Assembly (NCBI RefSeq): GCF_001713475.1
Contig: NZ_CP016499.1
Location: forward strand, 4,093,501 to 4,157,500
Reading direction: 5' to 3'
Length of the DNA stretch: 64,000 nucleotides
DNA from: Agrobacterium sp. RAC06
GTDB lineage: Bacteria; Pseudomonadota; Alphaproteobacteria; Rhizobiales; Rhizobiaceae
The position numbers and the translations under genes are program-made. Below the pieces are notes generated by a model. It saw nothing but the letters and a program-made list of their open reading frames with translations, did no database searches and was not told the origin of the DNA. Of the stretch, positions 58,203 to 64,000 are shown piece after piece; the stretch's first letter is position 1, and each line of letters starts with the position of its first letter.

Positions 58203-58484
58203 TCAAGAGAAGCTCTCAGGCCAATCTCGTGCGCCATGAATGATCGCCAGGATTTCCACGCGCGCGCCCACTCTGTAAACGACGATGTAGGGTGTGCGGG
58301 AAACCACGAGTTCCCGCGTGCCGCTCACCCTGCCTAGGCGGCCGACGTTCGGATTTTTAGCCAAGAGCGCCTTCGTTTGATCGAAGATCCTTTTGGCCAG
58401 ACGTGTCGCTGCCGCTGGTCGCCTGTCTGCAATGTAATCCTGAATCGCTTCCAGATCTTGGATCGCTGGAAGTGTCCAGACCAC
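58203..58484 (-). CDS. RelE/ParE-family toxin
   Basis: A 93-residue protein that fits the ParE toxin pattern: AIQDLEAIQDYIADRRPAAA at the start, then FDQTKALLAKNPNVGRLG, then GTRELVVSRTPYIVVYRV and VEILAIIHGARDWP at the end. ParE toxins poison DNA gyrase; RelE toxins cut mRNA. The subtype is uncertain. It begins with GTG five bases after the antitoxin stop. Confidence 0.9.
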   Translation of the reverse strand: MVWTLPAIQDLEAIQDYIADRRPAAATRLAKRIFDQTKALLAKNPNVGRLGRVSGTRELVVSRTPYIVVYRVGARVEILAIIHGARDWPESFS

Positions 58485-58489
58485 CAGCG

Positions 58490-58726
58490 TTAGCCGGGCC
58501 GATACTTGTTCAATACCCGGTCTATTTCCGCCTCAGACGCGAAGTCACCCCGATCGGCTGCTTCGATTGCAGCCTTAACTTTGCCGATGAAGTGCTCCTG
58601 CCAGGCAATCGAGTGACCCTGCTCCAGGGCATCCTGGATGATCCTTGAACGCGATACGCCCGCGCGCGCGGCAAGCGCATCGATCCTGGCTGCGAGATCC
58701 GGCGTGATGTCGAGTTCGATTGTCAT
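58490..58726 (-). CDS. Ribbon-helix-helix antitoxin
   Basis: A 78-residue protein with an N-terminal ribbon-helix-helix DNA-binding domain (IELDITPDLAARIDALAARAGVSRSRIIQDALEQG) and an acidic C-terminal part that should wrap the toxin (AADRGDFASEAEIDRVLNKYRPG). It should repress its own promoter and neutralise the ParE-type toxin. The start at 58726 is the Met before TIELD. The operon lies convergent to kdsD. Confidence 0.88.
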   Translation of the reverse strand: MTIELDITPDLAARIDALAARAGVSRSRIIQDALEQGHSIAWQEHFIGKVKAAIEAADRGDFASEAEIDRVLNKYRPG

Positions 58727-58772
58727 GGACCCACTATGCCATGCTTTGCCGCGCATTCAAGCGTGGACCGGC

Positions 58773-59240
58773 TCAAGCCTCTTCCACTGTCAGATCGCGA
58801 CCGTCGCTTGAGACGATCCGCACGCGGGCGCCGCCTGGCAGGTCCGGGCCGGAGACCAGCCAGAAGGTGTCGTCCAGCCGGATACGGCCGCGGCCCTCGC
58901 GGATGGGCTCGGCCAGCACAGCGGTGCGGCCGACGAGGCTTGCGCCACGCTGATTGAGGAGTGGTTCGTCACTCGACGTCTCGAGGCGGGTGAAGAGACG
59001 GCGACCGGCAAGCGTGAAGGCGACGGCGCTTGCCGCAAAGACCAGCGACTGGATTTGCCACGACCAGAAGCCCGCATCCCAAAGCAGCAGCGACAGCACA
59101 CCTGTCAGGATGGCGCCGAGGCCGATCCAGACCAGGAAGACGCCGGGCATGACCAGTTCGGCCGCAAGCAGCAGCATGCCGAGGACCCACCAGCTCCAGG
59201 GACCGAGTTCGGCGATGATCCGCGCCAGCATGGCGATCAC
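58773..59240 (-). CDS. NfeD-family membrane protein
   Basis: A 155-residue protein with three to four N-terminal membrane helices ([26 protein letters not shown] and more) and a C-terminal OB-fold domain ([29 protein letters not shown]). NfeD proteins partner with SPFH (slipin/QmcA) proteins, whose gene is directly upstream. The GTG start overlaps the SPFH stop by four bases; an ATG nine bases later is the alternative. Confidence 0.9.
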   Translation of the reverse strand: MIAMLARIIAELGPWSWWVLGMLLLAAELVMPGVFLVWIGLGAILTGVLSLLLWDAGFWSWQIQSLVFAASAVAFTLAGRRLFTRLETSSDEPLLNQRGASLVGRTAVLAEPIREGRGRIRLDDTFWLVSGPDLPGGARVRIVSSDGRDLTVEEA

Positions 59241-60238
59241 TCGCCGTTCGGGTTGAAGGAACTGATCGGCGGCGTGGTGCGCGGCGCGGCGGTCGGGCGC
59301 GTCGGTGCCGGGCGCTTGTCGTCGCCGAAGACCTCGCGCGCAATCGCGCCGATGCCGCCGAGCGAACCGATCAGCGACGTCGCTTCCATCGGCATCAGAA
59401 CCACCTTGGAATTGCTGGAGGTGCCGATCGCGGCCATTGCTTCTGTGTATTTCTGGGCGACGAAGTAATTGATGGCGTTGACGTCGCCGGCGGCGATCGC
59501 TTCCGAGACGAGGCGGGTGGCCTTGGCTTCGGCTTCCGCCAGACGCTCACGGGCCTCGGCCTCGCGGTAGGCTGCCTCACGCTCGCCTTCGGCCTGAAGG
59601 ATGGCGGCCTGCTTGGCGCCTTCGGCCCTCAGGATCTGGGCATTGCGGAAGCCTTCCGCTTCCAGGACCTGGGCGCGCTTCTCGCGCTCGGCCTTCATCT
59701 GGCGGCCCATGGCGTCCACCAGGTCGGCCGGCGGCTGGATATCCTTGATCTCGACGCGCGTGACCTTGATGCCCCAGGGGCGGACGGCCTCGTCGACAAC
59801 GCGCAGCAGGCGGTCGTTGATGACCTCGCGGTTGGAAAGCAGTTCATCGAGATCCATCGAGCCCATGACCGAGCGGATATTGGTCATCGTCAGGTTCAGG
59901 ATGGCATTTTCGAGGTTCGAGACCTGATAGGCGGCTTCTGCAGCGTTCAGCACCTGATAGAAGGCGACAGCATCGGCAGAAACCGAGGCATTGTCCTTGG
60001 TGATGACTTCCTGGGTCGGCACATCGAGTACCTGCTCCATGACGTTCATCTTCGCGCCGATCCGCTCAAAGAACGGGATGATCAGGTTAAGGCCCGGCTC
60101 CAGCGTGCGCGTGTAGCGGCCGAAACGCTCGATCGTGTAGCGGAAGCCCTGCGGTACGGTCTTGATGCCGGCAAAGAGGACCAGGATCACAAGCAGTACG
60201 AGTGCGATGACGACGATGTCCGGACCGGTAACGGGCAT
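59237..60238 (-). CDS. SPFH/band 7 domain protein, paraslipin (QmcA-like)
   Basis: A 333-residue protein. It has one N-terminal membrane helix ([19 protein letters not shown]), the SPFH domain ([33 protein letters not shown] to [23 protein letters not shown]) and a long coiled coil rich in Ala, Glu and Arg. It forms oligomers in membrane microdomains with NfeD. The start at 60238 follows a GGAGG at ideal spacing. Confidence 0.93.
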   Translation of the reverse strand: MPVTGPDIVVIALVLLVILVLFAGIKTVPQGFRYTIERFGRYTRTLEPGLNLIIPFFERIGAKMNVMEQVLDVPTQEVITKDNASVSADAVAFYQVLNAAEAAYQVSNLENAILNLTMTNIRSVMGSMDLDELLSNREVINDRLLRVVDEAVRPWGIKVTRVEIKDIQPPADLVDAMGRQMKAEREKRAQVLEAEGFRNAQILRAEGAKQAAILQAEGEREAAYREAEARERLAEAEAKATRLVSEAIAAGDVNAINYFVAQKYTEAMAAIGTSSNSKVVLMPMEATSLIGSLGGIGAIAREVFGDDKRPAPTRPTAAPRTTPPISSFNPNGE

Positions 60239-60365
60239 GAATTCCTCCAGCATTGGCGCAAACGGAAATTGCGCCCCTATGGTCTAACATCGTGGCGTGA
60301 CAGGGTAAATGCAAGGGATCGCGGTCACACACGACGTGGTTTACCATCCAGACTGGTGGGCCGCG

Positions 60366-60399
60366 AGAAAAAGAAAAGCGGCGGGATTTCTCCCGCCGC
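60366..60399 (-). terminator. Terminator of the chemoreceptor gene
   Basis: A 9-bp perfect stem (60378-60386 with 60391-60399) with a GAAA loop on the minus strand is followed by TTTTCTTTTTC, 28 bases past the stop codon. Confidence 0.88.
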
Positions 60400-60427
60400 C
60401 TCGGTTTTCAGGCTGATCGACCTGAGC

Positions 60428-62389
60428 TTAAAACTCTTCCCAGTTGTCCTGGGCCACTGCCGCGTTGCCGTGGCTGCGTGGCGCCGGGGCGGCGCGCCGG
60501 GCAGGCTCGGCCGCACGCGGTGCAGGAGCGCGGCTGGGCGATGCCGTGGGTTGTGCCATCGCACGTGCCGTTTCGCGCAGCGCCGATGCCTGGGTTTGCT
60601 GCACGCCGTCGATGCTGAAGTGCGAGATCAGTTCGCGGAGCTTTGCAGCTTCGCTCGCAAGCGCGCCGGAGGCCGCGTTGGATTCCTCGACCATGGCGGC
60701 GTTCTGCTGGGTCGTCTGGTCCATCGAGTTGACCGCATGGTTGACTTCCGAAAGGCCGGTCGCCTGTTCCTTGGCGGAAAGGGCAATCGCATCCATGTGG
60801 GTGTTCATCTCGGTGATGAAGCCGCCGATGGTGCGCAGCGCTTCGCCGGTCTTGCGGACGAGATCCACGCCGCCAGCAACCTCGGTCGAGGAGTTCTGGA
60901 TGAGAGCCTTGATCTCCTTCGCAGCATTGGCAGAACGCTGGGCCAGCTCGCGAACTTCCTGGGCGACGACGGCAAAGCCCTTGCCGGCTTCACCGGCGCG
61001 TGCTGCCTCGACGCCAGCATTCAGGGCGAGCAGGTTGGTCTGGAAGGCGATTTCGTCGATGACGCCGATGATGTTCGAGATCTGCTGCGAGGAGTTTTCA
61101 ATCCGGCGCATGGCTTCTTCGGCGCGGGAAACGACTTCCGACGACTGGTTGGCGGAGGTGTTGGCATGTGCCGCCACACCGCGGGCCTCTTCGGTCCGCT
61201 TGCTTGAGTTGACGACGTTGGCGGTGATCTCTTCGACTGCGGCTGCCGTCTGCTCAAGGGCGGCTGCCTGCTGCTCAGTGCGCTTCGACAGATGATCGGT
61301 CCCCGAGGCGATCTCGCGGGTGCCGGTCTCCATGGTCGCGACGCTGTTGTTGATCGAGGCCATGGTCTGGTTCAGCTGGCGGATAGACTGGTTGAAGTCG
61401 TGGCGGAGTGCCTCGAAATCAGGGGCGAAGGCTTCGTTGATCTGGAATGCGAGATCGCCGGCGGCGAGGCGCTTCAGACCGGCAGCCAGGCCCGACGTGG
61501 CGATGCGCAGACGTTCGGCGGCATCAGCTTCGGCACGCTGCTGGGTCGCGATGCGATCGGCCTCTGCCTGACGACGGTTACCGTCGGCCTCGGCTTCCAG
61601 CCGCTTGTTGGCGATCGCTGCCTCACGGAAGATCTGCATCGCAGCGGCCATGCGCCCGATTTCGTCCTTGCCACCCTGATCGATCGTGACGTCGAGGTCG
61701 CCGTTTGCGAGGCGCGTCGTGTTGTCGGCGAGCTTGCCGAGCGGACGAGAAACAAGTTGGAAGTTCAGGAAGCCGAGGAGAGCAGCAGCGATGCCAACGA
61801 TGATCGAAGCGGCGAGGCTGACCGTTTCCACAAGCGAGAGGGCTGCTGTCTGGTTTTCACCCGCGGTGACGGCACGCGCCGAGAGAGAAGACTTGATCTC
61901 GCGGATTCGCACTTCGAAGGCCTGGACTAGAGCCTCTCCTTCACCAGTTACTTCCATGGCGCGGGCAAGTTCAACCGTTTCCGGGTCGCGCATCAAGAGG
62001 ATCTGGCGGTCCATGAAGTTTGTCTTCCACGCGTCGAAGGCAACCACCGCGTCCCTGAACTTCGTAAGTTCTGCAGGTGCCGATGCCGACAGCATTGTTT
62101 CGATGTTGGGACGGTCCGCGCTCATTTCCGCAGCCATCTCTTCTGCGCCAGCTGCGTAGTCGCGGTTGCCGGTCAACAGGAAGGTCTTCAGCTTGAGGTC
62201 CGCAACATAGAGATCGGCGGAGAATTCTTCGATCACCGCAACGGCGCGATTCATCGTCGCGGTTTCCGCGACCTGTTCACGGGCCATAATGGTGCGATTG
62301 TGCATGAAGGTCGAGGCTGCGATCGCGATGGCGGCGAGGAGTCCGAAAGCGATAAAGCCTTTGGCGCTTACGGATAAATTCTTGAGCAT
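60428..62389 (-). CDS. Methyl-accepting chemotaxis protein
   Basis: A 653-residue receptor with a first membrane helix at about residues 11-27, a periplasmic sensory region of about 160 residues, a second helix near 190-210 and a HAMP domain ([25 protein letters not shown]). A second HAMP-like region and a signalling domain with the hairpin tip [28 protein letters not shown] follow. The last five residues, NWEEF, form a CheR/CheB-tethering pentapeptide like that of E. coli Tar. The ligand is unknown. A gene for a small periplasmic protein lies 80 bases upstream. Confidence 0.95.
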   Translation of the reverse strand: MLKNLSVSAKGFIAFGLLAAIAIAASTFMHNRTIMAREQVAETATMNRAVAVIEEFSADLYVADLKLKTFLLTGNRDYAAGAEEMAAEMSADRPNIETMLSASAPAELTKFRDAVVAFDAWKTNFMDRQILLMRDPETVELARAMEVTGEGEALVQAFEVRIREIKSSLSARAVTAGENQTAALSLVETVSLAASIIVGIAAALLGFLNFQLVSRPLGKLADNTTRLANGDLDVTIDQGGKDEIGRMAAAMQIFREAAIANKRLEAEADGNRRQAEADRIATQQRAEADAAERLRIATSGLAAGLKRLAAGDLAFQINEAFAPDFEALRHDFNQSIRQLNQTMASINNSVATMETGTREIASGTDHLSKRTEQQAAALEQTAAAVEEITANVVNSSKRTEEARGVAAHANTSANQSSEVVSRAEEAMRRIENSSQQISNIIGVIDEIAFQTNLLALNAGVEAARAGEAGKGFAVVAQEVRELAQRSANAAKEIKALIQNSSTEVAGGVDLVRKTGEALRTIGGFITEMNTHMDAIALSAKEQATGLSEVNHAVNSMDQTTQQNAAMVEESNAASGALASEAAKLRELISHFSIDGVQQTQASALRETARAMAQPTASPSRAPAPRAAEPARRAAPAPRSHGNAAVAQDNWEEF

Positions 62390-62469
62390 AGTAAAATCCT
62401 GTCCCGGTCGGGGTCGAATTGGATCATGGTTTACAGGACGGCCGCCATCATGGGGGTCGTGTCGACGGA

Positions 62470-63078
62470 TCAGCTGCCGGCCAGCGCCCGGCGCTCGAGT
62501 TCCGTCAGGTTGAGTTCGACGGTAACGGCACCAATCTTCTTCTTGGCGCTGTCGACCAGCGTCAGGCTCACCTGGTTTCGCCAGATCTTCATGTCGTCGT
62601 CCCACTCGGCTTCATCGATGAAGATCGCGTCCTCCGAGACGTCATAGGTCTTCTGGAACTTGGCCTCGTCGCCCTGCCAGAAGTCGCTGGTGATCGAGCT
62701 CTGGCCGACATTCAGGCCGTTCTTGTCCATCACGAAGATTTCAGGATAGAGGCCGAGCGATTTACCCTGGATGCGGGCGAGATAGACGGAGAGCGGGCTG
62801 GAGAGCGTCGCGGCGATCAGCGGCTTGTCGGCTGCCTCGCGCTCGGCCTTCCATTGATTGTCCAGCTCGTCGATCTTGTCCTGGGACAGGTCTGTGAGCC
62901 GAGCGTTCTGTGCCTCGACCGATACGGTGACAATCTCGGCGGACACGAATTCCTGGATCTGCTTGATGAGCTCGGGCGAGACGAGCTTGGCGATATCAGG
63001 CTGGGCCGGTTCTGCATGGGCAGTGGCGAGTGACGCGACGATGAACGTCGATGCCAATGCTGTCGTGACGAATTTCAT
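62470..63078 (-). CDS. Periplasmic protein with PDC/Cache-like features, upstream of a chemoreceptor
   Basis: A 202-residue protein with a Sec signal peptide ([22 protein letters not shown]). The mature part looks like a single sensory PDC-type domain, without a membrane anchor: [12 protein letters not shown], then [35 protein letters not shown], then [24 protein letters not shown]. It should be soluble in the periplasm and may bind a ligand for the chemoreceptor encoded next. The ATG at 63078 has a GGAGA behind it. Identity is a fold-level guess. Confidence 0.7.
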   Translation of the reverse strand: MKFVTTALASTFIVASLATAHAEPAQPDIAKLVSPELIKQIQEFVSAEIVTVSVEAQNARLTDLSQDKIDELDNQWKAEREAADKPLIAATLSSPLSVYLARIQGKSLGLYPEIFVMDKNGLNVGQSSITSDFWQGDEAKFQKTYDVSEDAIFIDEAEWDDDMKIWRNQVSLTLVDSAKKKIGAVTVELNLTELERRALAGS

Positions 63079-63426
63079 GATGGTCTCCTTCAACTCCCCC
63101 TAATTCTAGGGATCATTACTAAACGGACCATTAATATAAGAAATTGCCTATCTAGAATTGTAATTAAATCCAATGATTTAAGTAGGCTTTTCCGTCTCGG
63201 ATTTGCGCTTGTGGGCAGCTTGAGGTTGTCTTTTCGGTTGTGTTGTTTCGGAGCCCGGCACGCTAAGCAAATGAAAAGATGCATTAAAGTTGGGCATATG
63301 TACCGAAGATTGGGCTTTTTCTCATTGGCTCGCCATGCGTGTTCGCCGTCTCGGTTGTACCGCTACCGTAGCTCAAATGCCCCTCCGGAAGGCACGGTGC
63401 GACGCGAAGCGACATTGATATAAATG
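63079..63426. other. AT-rich intergenic region upstream of the chemotaxis pair
   Basis: About 350 bases with no convincing gene. The part from 63110 to 63180 is strongly AT-rich and probably contains the promoter of the periplasmic-protein/chemoreceptor operon. AATTCTAG (63102-63109) and CTAGAATT (63152-63159) form a separated inverted repeat. I see nothing else identifiable in 63200-63420. Confidence 0.45.
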
Positions 63427-63452
63427 AAAAAAGGACCGCCTTCCGGCAGTCC
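63427..63452 (-). terminator. Terminator of hemH
   Basis: On the minus strand an 8-bp stem (63445-63452 with 63433-63440, one wobble) with a GGAA loop is followed by six T. It lies about 37 bases past the hemH stop codon. Confidence 0.85.
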
Positions 63453-63488
63453 CTTGGTCATGTTGCATGTAGCTTAGCCTATTGAGCT

Positions 63489-64000
63489 TCAGGCCCAACC
63501 CTGGAGCTCCCGGCGGACGACGTTCTCGATCACGCGCATGCCGTCGTCGCTGTCGTTGAGGCAGGGAATGTGGGTGAACTTCTCGCCGCCATTGTGCAGG
63601 AAGTCCTCGCCGGCTTCACCGGCGATTTCCTCCAGTGTTTCCAAACAGTCGGAGACGAAGCCCGGGTTCATGATGGCGATGCGCTTGACGCCTTCCTGGG
63701 CCAGCTTTTCGACCGTCTTGTCGGTATAGGGCTGCAGCCATTCCTCGGGCCCGAAACGCGACTGGAAGGTCACCATCAGCTTTTCCTTCTCCCAGCCGAG
63801 ATGCTCGCGCAAGAGACGCGTCGTCTTGTGACACTGGCAGTGATAGGGGTCGCCCTTCATGAAGTAGGACTTCGGAATGCCGTGATAGGAGGTTATCACC
63901 AGTTCAGGCTCCCAGTCGAGGGTCGCCAGATGCTGGTTGATGGAGTTGGCAAGGGCGGCAATGTAGACCGGATCATCGGCATATTGCGGCACGGTGCGCA
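63489..64000 (-). CDS. hemH: Ferrochelatase (N-terminal part outside window)
   Basis: Only the C-terminal roughly 169 residues are present; the frame runs off the right edge as RTVPQYADDP. The catalytic-site segment is VITSYHGIPKSYFMKGDPYHCQCHKTTRLL, with the conserved His, and TFQSRFGPEEWLQPYTD and the acidic GFVSDCLETLEEI follow. It inserts iron into protoporphyrin IX, the last step of haem synthesis. A terminator follows. Confidence 0.95.
   Translation of the reverse strand, partial: RTVPQYADDPVYIAALANSINQHLATLDWEPELVITSYHGIPKSYFMKGDPYHCQCHKTTRLLREHLGWEKEKLMVTFQSRFGPEEWLQPYTDKTVEKLAQEGVKRIAIMNPGFVSDCLETLEEIAGEAGEDFLHNGGEKFTHIPCLNDSDDGMRVIENVVRRELQGWA

Overview
This window reads as a chromosomal segment of a rhizobial alphaproteobacterium (Rhizobiaceae: Rhizobium, Agrobacterium, Ensifer or a close relative). 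The evidence is high-GC coding sequence, an aa3-type cytochrome oxidase subunit IV, CpdR, a soxBDAG operon, a glgPBCA-pgm operon, an aquaporin-type ars operon, a ROSE-like thermosensor in front of a small heat-shock gene, and a small RNA that looks like the rhizobial alpha-r14/suhB family. No insertion sequence, prophage or CRISPR array was seen, so this is mostly core genome with a few accessory modules. The genus is not resolved.

Layout. 1-3.4 kb: the end of an EAL c-di-GMP phosphodiesterase, a FeeM-like acyltransferase, a cytochrome oxidase subunit IV, a TPR lipoprotein and rpsU. 3.7-8.8 kb: heterotetrameric sarcosine oxidase, soxB-soxD-soxA-soxG. 9.0-9.6 kb: a MazEF-type toxin-antitoxin pair with a palindromic operator. 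9.7-11.3 kb: a DUF2332 protein and a MaoC-type hydratase. 11.4-25.2 kb, all minus strand: glgP-glgB-glgC-glgA-pgm, then an arsenic operon (arsR, LMW-phosphatase-type arsC, aquaporin, glutaredoxin-type arsC, arsH), then glgX. The ars block lies between pgm and glgX. 25.5-33.5 kb: a TadG-like vWA protein, then a tight three-gene operon of a transglutaminase/DUF2126 protein, a circularly permuted ATP-grasp/alpha-E protein and a second transglutaminase, which predicts an uncharacterised peptide-ligating system.

33.6-40.3 kb: a GDP-mannose synthesis enzyme, a fumarylacetoacetate-hydrolase-family protein, a cysteine-cluster protein, tRNA-Val, cpdR, an N-formylglutamate amidohydrolase, the putative small RNA, an inositol-monophosphatase-family gene (the usual neighbour of that RNA) and an alpha/beta hydrolase. 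40.3-41.2 kb: a possible second small RNA, a heat-shock promoter, a ROSE-like leader and hsp20. 41.2-43.8 kb: a complete bufferin-type RiPP operon with precursor, DUF692 multinuclear iron enzyme, DUF2063 partner and DoxX membrane protein. This is the most striking accessory system here. A 13-bp hairpin separates precursor from enzyme.

44-64 kb: a threonine-aldolase-like enzyme, gltB, a previously overlooked 56-codon membrane ORF, gltD, a DUF459 hydrolase, a lytic transglycosylase, galU, an outer-membrane barrel protein, kdsD, a ParE/ribbon-helix-helix toxin-antitoxin pair, NfeD and SPFH proteins, a chemoreceptor with its upstream periplasmic gene, and the end of hemH.

Functional themes are glycogen and nucleotide-sugar metabolism (glg, pgm, galU, manC, kdsD), nitrogen assimilation (gltBD), one-carbon amine use (sox) and metal or metalloid handling (ars, buf). 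All function calls come from reading motifs and gene order. No database search was possible.
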